From Pirellulaceae bacterium (GTDB taxonomy: Bacteria; Planctomycetota; Planctomycetia; Pirellulales; Pirellulaceae), in the NCBI GenBank assembly GCA_019636385.1, contig JAHBXT010000003.1:682001-746000 (forward strand): DNA of 64,000 bases, written 5' to 3'. The translations under genes and the position numbers were made by a program. Shown here one piece after another: positions 32,602 through 41,476 of this stretch (positions are counted from its first letter, which is position 1; each line of letters opens with the position of its first letter). The notes below the pieces were generated by a model. That model saw nothing but the letters and a program-made list of their open reading frames with translations, did no database searches and was not told the origin of the DNA.

Positions 32602-34137
32602 GTGAGCTGTGAGAGTAGCATGATCCGACTCCCCCGTACCAATCAGCGATGCAGCACCGGCGGCCGCGCGAGTACCAAATCGTACTCGTCCTCAGCCCTT
32701 GGCGGAACTCGTCCTCAGCCCTTGGCGGTACTCGTGTTCCCGGTCGACAGGCCCGAATCGAGTACGAGTAGCATTTCAATGAGTACGGGTAGGACTGCAG
32801 ACCCAAACAACTCAGCTTCAAATCTCACGCAGAGCGTGATAAACAGTCCTTCGCTCACGCAGCGGCGGGGGATGGGCGGTGCCTCGAACATGCAGCCGGT
32901 TGGGATGGGGCGGCGAGCGGCGGTGACGGTGCTGGAAGTGTTGTTTGCCACGATGGTGGTGATCGTGGGGCTGATCGGGATAGCCTCCATCATTCCGATA
33001 GCGGCACGCAACGCCGGTGAAGCCAACTCGCACAACGTCGCTTTGTCGCTCGGACTCTCCTGGGCCGACAGTTTTATAGCTCGAGGATTTTACCAGCCTA
33101 GTCCGAGTGCGATGCGAGGCGGGCTCAAGTGGACTTGGTATCGCGATTTTGTTTATAACGGCAACCCTCCAGGCTGGCAAGAATTTTCAGAATTGCCAGA
33201 CTCAGTCAGTACCGGTTCACGCCTCGGAGCTGTAAAGCACACGCGGACAAAGGGCCATGTGCCTGTTTGCATTGACCCACACCTGATGTCATGGGCATAT
33301 TCAGATAAGGACAGAAGAAACCTGTTCGCTGACCATGTCAACAATCCACCTCATGCTTATAGAGCGTCTGTATTTCCGTATTTCGATGATGGGTACGATC
33401 CACGCTCCAGTCCGATCCATGCTCCAAGTGGGATACCCGACCAGCCGCGCATGATTCGTGTTACCCTTGCGCCCTCGACTGATCGAATCTTGGAGCGTGA
33501 ATCCATCGTAGATATTTTTGGATCTGTGGATGAGCTTGTCGGAGATACTTTTATCGATCCTAGCTTGCCAGTAGCCGATCGCGACTCGGTTCCCGCCGAA
33601 CGGCTATTCGCAATTGACAGCAGCGGTAATAGGCTTAAGTCGCTTACGGAAGGGCGTTACACCTGGATGGCTACAGTTGTACCCAATGAGTGGGACGCAG
33701 ATATTGGCAGGCATGCACTGGTTTCCTTTGTCGTATTCAACCGGCATGACCATCAATTGAACCACCTTGAACTGCCATCAGCCAGAGGTGAGCGTCTCAC
33801 CATGGTGAGGCCGCTGTCGGGCAATTTTTTAGGGGGTACAGGTGGGCGCATTGAATTGACGTGTAATTCCGAAGTTAGCGATACGTTAAGTGTTGGAGAC
33901 TGGTTGTTGCTCGGGAGAATGCTCCCTTTTGCGGGGCCAACAGCAGCTCATTATCCGTACTTCCGCTGGTACCGTATTATTGCAACAAGTGGCGTCTCTA
34001 CGATTAGCGGTACAACTTGGTCGCGAGAGGTTGTGCTGGAAGGACCTGATTTCAATTTTGACGATGGCTTTCCAACGTGTGCAACGCTGGTTGGTGGTGT
34101 GGTGACAGTGGTTGAGCGGCAGGTGCGGTTGGAGTAG
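32602..34137 (+). CDS. Pseudopilin 4 (GspI/PilV-like)
   Basis: The frame opens with a GTG directly after the previous stop (GGAG 11 bases upstream) and gives 511 residues. The prepilin signal (GRRAAVTVLEVLFATMVVIVGLIGIASIIPIAA) only begins near residue 103, and the preceding 100 residues are Ser/Thr/Arg-rich and partly encoded by tandem repeats, so the true start may be an ATG at 32872, 32890 or 32905. 'VTVLEVLFA...VG..G' with Glu at +5 fits the GspI/PilV minor-pseudopilin group. The 390-residue body (LGLSWADSFIARGFYQPS; TWMATVVPNEWDADIGRHALVSFVVFNR) is not a family I recognise. It would be a tip-complex subunit. The end is certain; the start is not. Confidence 0.78.
   Translation: MSCESSMIRLPRTNQRCSTGGRASTKSYSSSALGGTRPQPLAVLVFPVDRPESSTSSISMSTGRTADPNNSASNLTQSVINSPSLTQRRGMGGASNMQPVGMGRRAAVTVLEVLFATMVVIVGLIGIASIIPIAARNAGEANSHNVALSLGLSWADSFIARGFYQPSPSAMRGGLKWTWYRDFVYNGNPPGWQEFSELPDSVSTGSRLGAVKHTRTKGHVPVCIDPHLMSWAYSDKDRRNLFADHVNNPPHAYRASVFPYFDDGYDPRSSPIHAPSGIPDQPRMIRVTLAPSTDRILERESIVDIFGSVDELVGDTFIDPSLPVADRDSVPAERLFAIDSSGNRLKSLTEGRYTWMATVVPNEWDADIGRHALVSFVVFNRHDHQLNHLELPSARGERLTMVRPLSGNFLGGTGGRIELTCNSEVSDTLSVGDWLLLGRMLPFAGPTAAHYPYFRWYRIIATSGVSTISGTTWSREVVLEGPDFNFDDGFPTCATLVGGVVTVVERQVRLE
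32683..32738 (+). repeat. 23-base tandem repeat, 2.4 copies
   Basis: The unit ACTCGTCCTCAGCCCTTGGC plus GGA recurs at 32683-32705 and 32706-32728, followed by a partial third copy (TACTCGTG). The array is flanked by CGAGTAC/GTACTCG inverted repeats (32669-32688) and CGAGTACGAGTA at 32759. The flanks look like intergenic repeat material even though a reading frame crosses them. Confidence 0.6.
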
Positions 34138-34207
34138 TGAGAACAATCCATGGGAGCAGCCCAACCAACGCAACTCGTACCTCAGACGGCCAACGTCTCG
34201 CAGGAAC

Positions 34208-34311
34208 GGGGTGGGATGGGCATGAATGGTTCGTGAACGACATTGAGTTTTTACGGTATGGGGCGGGATGGGGATGAATGATTCGTTATCAACATTGTGT
34301 TCCTGCGGGAT
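34208..34311 (+). repeat. Two tandem copies of a 52-base unit
   Basis: 34208-34259 and 34260-34311 align end to end without gaps, with about 11 differences. Both start GGGG-GGGATGGG and contain ATGAATG-TTCGT and ACATTG-GTT. They fill most of the gap before the giant GspK-like gene. No protein is encoded. Confidence 0.65.
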
Positions 34312-34357
34312 GTGTACTGCGCGGGGCGCAGGAGATTAGAGCTAGAGGTTATAAGCG

Positions 34358-37300
34358 ATGAATACCATGAAACACAGCCACCAAAATCGTGGACTCATCC
34401 TATTGGTCGTGCTGGGCATGTTGACGCTGTTCAGCTTGCTGGCGGTCACCTACGTCATCTATGCAACTCAATCCCGCTCCACCAATGTCGCCTTCAGCCG
34501 CCGTATGGCGCGCGAAACCGAGACTCGCTCACTTCTGGACGAGGCCATCAAGCAGCTCATTCGTGGGACAACAGACACGGGTTCGGCCATGTGGGGTCAG
34601 GATATGTTGGCGGATTTGTACGGGGCCAATGAGACGAGCAAACTACAAATCGGTTTGAATCCGCTTGGCGACCTTCAGGTACGCATTCCGGGATCTGCGC
34701 TGGAGTATCCGTTGCTGTTGGGCAGTGACCAGAGATTCTTGAGGATCCCTCTGGTTCCAGAGTCAATTAGGTTTCCTGTGGATATCGATCCCGATAACGA
34801 TCGTCGAAACAAAGATGATATCATTACCGGTCGAACGATCACGTTCTATCCAGATCAAGGACCACTCAGCGGGCAGTCGTTCCGTATCTTGCGATATGTC
34901 GGTGATGGGACCTCCGCCCCGACTAGCGGTACTGACAGCTTGATTGCCAGTGGTTCCCAGTATTCCATTACGATCGATCTACATGAAGCAGACCTCGACC
35001 GAACTCATTCTCAAATGTTCGATGGGAAGTATGTGAGTGGTTCAGTTCGCGAGTGGATTAAGAGTAATGTAATTGCGGTTTGTTATACGAATGCGATTTC
35101 CAGCAATCCTCCGCCGATAGGCTATCGGCTATTCCTGAACGCTGTTGCACTCAACGCTCACGGAATTGGAATTACTAATAGTGGCGAGTCACAGGATCAC
35201 CGCCTCACTGCAGGTACAGATGCTCCCGCAGAAATTGGTCGCATGCCCGTCGGACTTCAGCCCAATGTTCAAGGATTATTGAGTTCGGGCGAACTGGCAT
35301 TGCCTGGATTTACAGGGATCGCCGGCGATACCGATGAACCAGTCGATGCAGCCGACTTCAACACGATGTTTCTATCTTATCGAGCTCATAAAGCGAAGTT
35401 CTCGCGAAATATTGATCCCAGTTTTTATCGCGCAGCATTGATAAAATACATCACTGGCTTCAAGCCGATCTCTTCCTATTCGGAAGAGGAGTTGTGGGCT
35501 ACATTGCGACGCATCGAATTCGCAACGCTGCGCCCCCTTGCGCTGGATATTGGCAGGTCAGGGCCGATTCCAGCTTATATGGATTCAAGAAAGATTCGCG
35601 AAGTTGGACCTGGAATATGGCGCTACGTCAGTCATCCGCAGTTTAAGCCTTCCAAACAAGGTATTGGCGTACTGCAAGTTAACCCCGGCGACAACTGGAA
35701 TGAAAAGTTCAAAGATTGGGTTGAGAAGCTTACGGCTACGGATGACGAGGATCAGTGGGATGTCGACAACACCGGCGACGGTTTGGCTGATAGTATATGG
35801 ATGGACATTGGGTTTCCGCTTCAACGAACGCCTGATGGCAAATTGCTTAAGGCGTTGGTCGCATATTACGTCGATGATTTAGACGGCAAGATAGATGTCA
35901 ACGCAGCCGGGGGAAATGCACAGGCGAACTGGTATGCCGAGGCATTTTCCAGCAACATTCTCGACGACACTGTTGCGCGGCAATCGACTTTGTTGGTGCC
36001 GACGGGTGCAAGTCAAGTAACCGTACCGATGGCCCAGGGATTTGGTTTTGGCCCGGCAGAGATTTCTTTTCGACACCTACTGGGGAAGTCAAGCCTAGTG
36101 GATTCTAACGGCCAACCCTTGGATGGCGAGCAGGCTTACAAGGCCATTATGTTGGCACGCTATAGTCCAAGGACCGGCGCGGCCAACGGCTCACCTGGAG
36201 ATAAGGAATGGGAGGCCATATCCAAGCTGCTTCATTTGCCAGGCTACCCTAATTTTTGGGACAACACTGACCGGCAACTGTTTGTGAGTCAACATCGCCA
36301 TGGCGGTTTGCCGGGTTTGCCGATTGGCATCCGTGGTCGAGAATCTTTGGTGCTCGACCGGCTGGGCAATCCGTTTATTCATAATCACAGCCCGTGGGTG
36401 CGACACGAGAATTCGAGCTCTATTGGTATTGCCAATAATGAGTATGAGTCACGCTTGATTTCCGGGGGGTATGCCGACTCAGCGTTCCAGCTAAGCGACT
36501 GGGAGCGGGTCTACCGAGTTAGCGACGCAGATCGCGCATTGTTATCTACGCGACTCCAGTCATTGTTTGGAGAAACCGACAGGTCTATACCAGCCAGTAA
36601 TTTGCGGCATGAGATCACAGTTCGGAGCCGAAGTCTGTTGGCTCCCAAATTGAGCCATCGATCCCGAGAGATCAACGAACCCGCCCCAATGTCGTTCTAC
36701 GACTTGGTCAATGCGATTCGTAAGTTCAAATCATCGCAAACTGGTCTGGAGAACATTCCGCCGGCGGCATTCCGCGCAATGTTTCCCCTGGAGTTTAACC
36801 GAGCATTGCCCATGGACTTGAATCGGCCATTTGGTAACGGAATTGATGACAACGGCAACGGAGAGATCGACGAACCTACAGAAGCCAGCCTTGAGCGACC
36901 ATTTCAACAGCAGCCGATGAGTATCACTGGAACCGTACGTAACGACAGCTTGCAACTGGACCTGACTCAGGGAGCTACCAATTTTGATGACCAGGTTGCC
37001 GTGGGCGTAGTGACTGGATTGGAGAGTCGCCAATTGTTTGCTCGCCATTTGTATTGCCTGGCCCAATTGATTGTGCCTGACGACTATGCGTTTCCAAATC
37101 TTGAGCCCGAATACTGCAAGACTCTGCTTGCCAACCGGAGGAACAGTCAAGCCGCCTTCAAGAAATACCTCGAAGTCCGCGCCAGAATACTCGCGCAATG
37201 GGCAGTCAATGTTGTCGATTTTCGCGACGCGGATTCGGCAATGACGCGATTTCCCTATGATCCAGATCCGCTGGATAAATTAACGCAACAGTTTGATGAT

Positions 37301-40300
37301 GTCAGCAATGTAGCACCAGGCTGGAACCTTCACCGTTGGACGTCATCCGAGCCAGCCCCCGTAGCGTGGGGCATGGAACAACCCGAGTTGCTGCTGACTG
37401 AATCGTTAGCCTTCCATGATCTACGAGTCCGCGGATTTGTTACTGGAACTAACAAGAAACGATTCGATCAGTTTCGCATGCCAGAAGGGTCTCTGTTTCT
37501 TGAACTTTACAATCCACGGACAACACTACAGGGTACAACAGCAGTTGATTCTGCGCAGTTTCCGGGTGTGTCCGGTGCCTTGTATAGCAAAATTGCTGGG
37601 GGCGACATTGCGTTGAATCTTAGTAAGCTAAGTGTGGACGGGCAGCATCCCCTGTGGCGCATCTACGTCAGCGAAGGGATAGATAAGTCGAAAGGTGGTA
37701 CTCACAAGACGCCAAATCAGCGAATGCTGAACGCTCCCGTGTCGACTGAGTCGCGCTATGATTTAACCTATCAGTTACCTACGTCCAATCGTCCAAATGG
37801 TGCGGCAATCACTCCCTATGGTTCGCATGGTAGCGGATTGGTTTTTGACCATACTGGACTCATTCGCGACAGCAGGCCAGATCCTGCCAGTAATCCAAGG
37901 GCAGATGACGATACTCAGCGACTGCCTGAGCCAGATGCTGCTAAGGCTCGTGTGGTTGTATTCGTGCCCGACAGCGTATTTGAGCCCATCAAGGCCAACA
38001 CGCCAGGCGTAACGCTCCCGGATGCACAGGTTTTCGTCAATCAGTCGACAACTGAGATGTTCCTCAGAGGCAATCAATATTTGGTAGTTGGGCCCCGACA
38101 GATTAGCCGCCTGGGATCACTTGCCGGAGCCAAGAAAATGCCGCCAGTGAATCGCCCAAGTAATCATCGCATCCAGCTCACGGCCACTTGGCCAGCGATG
38201 TTTGCCGAAGATGGTTCTCCCAGCGGAATGCAATTTCGTCGATTTGGTCCAGGTCAACCAGTACGCGCTGCAGTTACTATGATCGCTGCGGCGAGTCGTC
38301 CGGTAGGTTGGGCAAAGCCTGAGACAAATGGTTTTCGAGTTGGCATCTCTGTATCAGAACCATTGGCTTCAAGCTACTACCGGGAGCCATCAACGCCGGT
38401 CAATACCGATACCAGTCCAAGTGTGGGATTTCAAAACGTCTTTGACGGATATCACGACTACAGGACGAGCACGACACCTGCACTTGCGCCTTTCGATGAC
38501 GGCAGTTCAGGTCCCCTCGCGGTTTGGAGCAGCAATTCAACAGGATACGGTGGAGGACAACCACCGTCCGGGGGCAACAATTCTCACCCCCTTACCGTGA
38601 AAGATATCGGAAATGATCCGCCCGTTCCGGTCGTTGAACCTGGCACGGCCGTGGACTGGTGTACCGCTTATCTACAGCGGTTGGCCGACCCAAGTAAACC
38701 ATGGAATGAGGTTCACAACCCCTACATGACAGTGGATTGGATTCCGATCGACTTAACCGTATTCAGCGGTGAAGATGACGATAACGACTTGGCACCGGCA
38801 ACTGGACAGACGCTGAGACTCGCGTCACGGCAGAAGGCTGGACAAATGATCAACAGCAAGTCGCATGTGTTTGACCCGAATCCTGCGACAGCTCAGGGAG
38901 GTGAATCACACTTCTCGTCGCTTACACATGCTCCACGAAAAGCCAGTCCTGGGTATGCCGGTGGAAGTGACGCTGACAAGCATACGATGTTGAAGTTTTC
39001 AATTGCCGGTGATGCAGGTGCGGCGCTCAATCCGAGGCCGTCAAAGACCGAGCCAGGCTCAAGCCCAGAGTTTTTTGCGAATAGCACTACAGAGCTGAGC
39101 TTTGCTACATTGGGCTTCTTGAATTCTCCGTTCGTCTTGGCAGCTGAACACGGCATCTCGTCCGGCTTGCCACCCACTTATAGTGCTCCGCTGGGACCGT
39201 TTTTTGGCGGGCCCTCCGATCCGCGCAAGACAAGTCCCAACTGGTTTCCCGCCAGCTTATTCTGGGCCAATCGAGATTTCGTAAATTCCATGGAGCTGGC
39301 CTATGTGCCCTTGAGCAGTCCTGGACAGATAGGCCAAGAGTTTTCGGCCACACGGCCGGCAGCCCCTCCGCTTGAGCCCTATGGGCCAGCCTTTCATAAC
39401 GGGGGCGGGGCGATGCCAACTGCGTCTAGCGGTACCCTGAACCCCAACGCGGGCTACAAGTTCGCACACCTTTTAAACTTCTTTCAAGAAATGCCCGAGG
39501 TTGCTGGCACGTTTGCTAATACGCCCAATCCGAAAGACGCAAGCCTCACGAAGCTGTTTGAGCTTGTTGAGACACGATCGCCCTGGGTGGATGTGCAATC
39601 GGTGCAATCACCTGATTTAGGTTACAGCCATGCTGTGCTTAGGCCATTCCGACCACCCTACAATACACTGCCGCGCGAAGCTGAGCCTGGCCGTATCAAT
39701 TTGAATACGATTTCGGAGCCCAACGTACTGAAGGGTCTTTATGCACAGTTGCTCAATTGGGACGATCGAAAGAATGAATCCGTTTCGACCGACGACGTGT
39801 GGAAATTGTTTGAAACGTCGCGGCGTGGATATGCAACAGAGGGACCTAATCCCGATTATCCGACACAGTTTGCAGGAGTTTTCAAGCCGACCGCAGAAGC
39901 TGGAATGGTTCCGCAAACACGAAATGGCAAGCTGGATGAGCATTCCAAGAAGAATCCAGTGCAGTCAACTATCTGGCGGCAGCATCCAGTAACAGCCAAT
40001 TCACCTCCCCTGTTCAGCTACCGCCCAGCCTTGACTGCAAACGACTTGCCACAACCACATGTGCTGCATGACATTCTTCCCATCTCACGGCTGCAGAAGC
40101 TAGTGACGGAGCGGTCGAATGTGTTTGCGGTGTATACGACAGTGGGGTTGTTTGAATACGATCCATCAACCGGGAATATCGGGCGCGAGTATGGCTTGGA
40201 CAATGGGCAGAATAGGCGGTTGAAGGCGTTTTACGTGATCGACCGCTCGGTGCCAGTGGGTTATCGCATCGGCGAAGATCATAACATCGATAAGACGATC

Positions 40301-40327
40301 CTCGTTCGCCGTATTCTGGCGGAGTAG
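34358..40327 (+). CDS. Giant GspK-like minor pseudopilin, 1989 residues
   Basis: The ATG at 34358 has AGAGG nine bases upstream. A ten-residue leader ends NRG, then LILLVVLGMLTLFSLLAVTYVIYATQSRS; like GspK it lacks Glu at +5. Next comes RETETRSLLDEAIKQLIRG. Scattered GspK-type motifs are DDEDQWDVDNTGDGLADSIW (near 460), YYVDDLDGKIDVNAAGG (near 505), NGIDDNGNGEIDEP (near 828, an EF-hand-like Asp/Asn loop) and RINLNTISEPNVLKGL (near 1777), the last resembling the 'VNVNTA' helix-hairpin motif of GspK. GspK caps the pseudopilus tip and is normally about 320 residues, so this is some six times larger. Frame and codon use are consistent throughout, with no sign of fusion to a known enzyme. The role of the extra 1600 residues is unknown. 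Confidence 0.85.
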   Translation: MNTMKHSHQNRGLILLVVLGMLTLFSLLAVTYVIYATQSRSTNVAFSRRMARETETRSLLDEAIKQLIRGTTDTGSAMWGQDMLADLYGANETSKLQIGLNPLGDLQVRIPGSALEYPLLLGSDQRFLRIPLVPESIRFPVDIDPDNDRRNKDDIITGRTITFYPDQGPLSGQSFRILRYVGDGTSAPTSGTDSLIASGSQYSITIDLHEADLDRTHSQMFDGKYVSGSVREWIKSNVIAVCYTNAISSNPPPIGYRLFLNAVALNAHGIGITNSGESQDHRLTAGTDAPAEIGRMPVGLQPNVQGLLSSGELALPGFTGIAGDTDEPVDAADFNTMFLSYRAHKAKFSRNIDPSFYRAALIKYITGFKPISSYSEEELWATLRRIEFATLRPLALDIGRSGPIPAYMDSRKIREVGPGIWRYVSHPQFKPSKQGIGVLQVNPGDNWNEKFKDWVEKLTATDDEDQWDVDNTGDGLADSIWMDIGFPLQRTPDGKLLKALVAYYVDDLDGKIDVNAAGGNAQANWYAEAFSSNILDDTVARQSTLLVPTGASQVTVPMAQGFGFGPAEISFRHLLGKSSLVDSNGQPLDGEQAYKAIMLARYSPRTGAANGSPGDKEWEAISKLLHLPGYPNFWDNTDRQLFVSQHRHGGLPGLPIGIRGRESLVLDRLGNPFIHNHSPWVRHENSSSIGIANNEYESRLISGGYADSAFQLSDWERVYRVSDADRALLSTRLQSLFGETDRSIPASNLRHEITVRSRSLLAPKLSHRSREINEPAPMSFYDLVNAIRKFKSSQTGLENIPPAAFRAMFPLEFNRALPMDLNRPFGNGIDDNGNGEIDEPTEASLERPFQQQPMSITGTVRNDSLQLDLTQGATNFDDQVAVGVVTGLESRQLFARHLYCLAQLIVPDDYAFPNLEPEYCKTLLANRRNSQAAFKKYLEVRARILAQWAVNVVDFRDADSAMTRFPYDPDPLDKLTQQFDDVSNVAPGWNLHRWTSSEPAPVAWGMEQPELLLTESLAFHDLRVRGFVTGTNKKRFDQFRMPEGSLFLELYNPRTTLQGTTAVDSAQFPGVSGALYSKIAGGDIALNLSKLSVDGQHPLWRIYVSEGIDKSKGGTHKTPNQRMLNAPVSTESRYDLTYQLPTSNRPNGAAITPYGSHGSGLVFDHTGLIRDSRPDPASNPRADDDTQRLPEPDAAKARVVVFVPDSVFEPIKANTPGVTLPDAQVFVNQSTTEMFLRGNQYLVVGPRQISRLGSLAGAKKMPPVNRPSNHRIQLTATWPAMFAEDGSPSGMQFRRFGPGQPVRAAVTMIAAASRPVGWAKPETNGFRVGISVSEPLASSYYREPSTPVNTDTSPSVGFQNVFDGYHDYRTSTTPALAPFDDGSSGPLAVWSSNSTGYGGGQPPSGGNNSHPLTVKDIGNDPPVPVVEPGTAVDWCTAYLQRLADPSKPWNEVHNPYMTVDWIPIDLTVFSGEDDDNDLAPATGQTLRLASRQKAGQMINSKSHVFDPNPATAQGGESHFSSLTHAPRKASPGYAGGSDADKHTMLKFSIAGDAGAALNPRPSKTEPGSSPEFFANSTTELSFATLGFLNSPFVLAAEHGISSGLPPTYSAPLGPFFGGPSDPRKTSPNWFPASLFWANRDFVNSMELAYVPLSSPGQIGQEFSATRPAAPPLEPYGPAFHNGGGAMPTASSGTLNPNAGYKFAHLLNFFQEMPEVAGTFANTPNPKDASLTKLFELVETRSPWVDVQSVQSPDLGYSHAVLRPFRPPYNTLPREAEPGRINLNTISEPNVLKGLYAQLLNWDDRKNESVSTDDVWKLFETSRRGYATEGPNPDYPTQFAGVFKPTAEAGMVPQTRNGKLDEHSKKNPVQSTIWRQHPVTANSPPLFSYRPALTANDLPQPHVLHDILPISRLQKLVTERSNVFAVYTTVGLFEYDPSTGNIGREYGLDNGQNRRLKAFYVIDRSVPVGYRIGEDHNIDKTILVRRILAE

Positions 40328-40356
40328 TGCCCTTGGCAGGAGGGCGAAGAGGCTGA

Positions 40357-40382
40357 ACCACAAAGACGCGAAGACACGAAGG
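40357..40382. repeat. Copy of the 'ACGAAGACACGAAGG' dispersed repeat
   Basis: ACCACAAAGACGCGAAGACACGAAGG (40357-40382) is the kind of short CACGAAG-rich run common between planctomycete and verrucomicrobial genes. It lies between the convergent GspK-like and ABC ATPase genes. Only one copy is seen here, so the family assignment rests on memory. Confidence 0.3.
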
Positions 40383-40494
40383 AAAGAGTAGCCGTGGACC
40401 GAAGGCAGCGCTGGGCAGAAGCGAAATCACTGCTGAAGTCCGGCTAGGGGCGGGATAATGGTAGAAGGTGGCGAGCGTGGATACGGAGAATCGG

Positions 40495-41421
40495 TTAGGT
40501 AACTAGCCCTTTGGTGACCATCATGAAGACGTCTTCCAGCGTGGGTTCTTTGTCGTGAAAGCTGTGCATGGTAGCACCGGCCTGGAACAGTTGCTGCATA
40601 ATGTCGCTCAACTGGTCGTCGCTGGCTTCCAGTTCCGCCTCTACGCGATTGCCAGTAGCCTCCAGGTTGCGCAGCTCTGATCGCGTGCGGAGGATAGAAA
40701 CCCCGGTTTCAACGTGTTGGTTAAAACGAATGACGACATGACGATTCTTGCGTATCTGCTTGTAGACACTGTCGATGGGGCCGGCCATCAACAATTGCCC
40801 GCGCTCGATAATGCCGATCGAGGTGCAGCAGTCGGCCAACTCGGACAGGATGTGCGAGCTGATCAAGATGGTTTTGCCCATGCGGCGCAGCTCTTTTAGC
40901 AGCGCCTTGACCTCAATTCTGGCCCGAGGGTCCAGACCGCTGGTCGGTTCATCCAGGATCAGCACTGGAGGATCATGAACCAGTGTCTTGGCCAGGCACA
41001 GCCGCTGCTTCATGCCGCGCGAAAGTCCGTTGACAAAGTCGTCGCGCTTGTGTCCCAGGTCCAGCAGTTCTAAGACGTCTTTGATGATCTGCTTGCGCTG
41101 TCCGCGCCCGATCTTGTAGGCCACGGCGAAGAAGTCCAGGAACTCCCAGACCTTCATGCCGTCGTACACGCCGAAGTCATCTGGCATATAGCCGATGCTG
41201 CGGCGCACCGCCATGGGGTCGTCGTTGACGCTGCAACCGTTGACGGTGGCACTGCCGCGCGACGCCTTCAGTAGTGTGGCTAGATAGCGAATGGTGGTGC
41301 TCTTGCCTGCTCCGTTGGGTCCAATAAAGCCGAACATCTCGCCGGCAGCGATGTTGAGCGTCAGTGAACCGACAGCGGTGAAATCACCGTAGTCTTTGCC
41401 GAAGTCTTGCAGTTCAATCAT
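40495..41421 (-). CDS. ABC transporter ATPase (CcmA/NatA type)
   Basis: A 308-residue ATPase starting MIELQDFGKDYGDFTAV. Walker A is GPNGAGKSTTIR (about residues 35-46), followed by GYMPDDFGVYDGM, signature LSRGMKQRLCLAKTLVHDP, Walker B LILDEPTSGLDP and the H-loop ISSHILSEL. The C-terminal 80 residues include EPTLEDVFMMVTKG, typical of ABC-2 exporters. No ABC-2 permease of the usual six-helix kind lies nearby; the gene 55 bases upstream encodes a 960-residue membrane protein that may replace it. This is probably the last gene of the minus-strand group 47978-40495. Confidence 0.93.
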   Translation of the reverse strand: MIELQDFGKDYGDFTAVGSLTLNIAAGEMFGFIGPNGAGKSTTIRYLATLLKASRGSATVNGCSVNDDPMAVRRSIGYMPDDFGVYDGMKVWEFLDFFAVAYKIGRGQRKQIIKDVLELLDLGHKRDDFVNGLSRGMKQRLCLAKTLVHDPPVLILDEPTSGLDPRARIEVKALLKELRRMGKTILISSHILSELADCCTSIGIIERGQLLMAGPIDSVYKQIRKNRHVVIRFNQHVETGVSILRTRSELRNLEATGNRVEAELEASDDQLSDIMQQLFQAGATMHSFHDKEPTLEDVFMMVTKGLVT

Positions 41422-41476
41422 GAATGGTCAGAAGTTCCAGCGAGTAAAATGTCAGGCAGCTACCAATACGGTTGCA

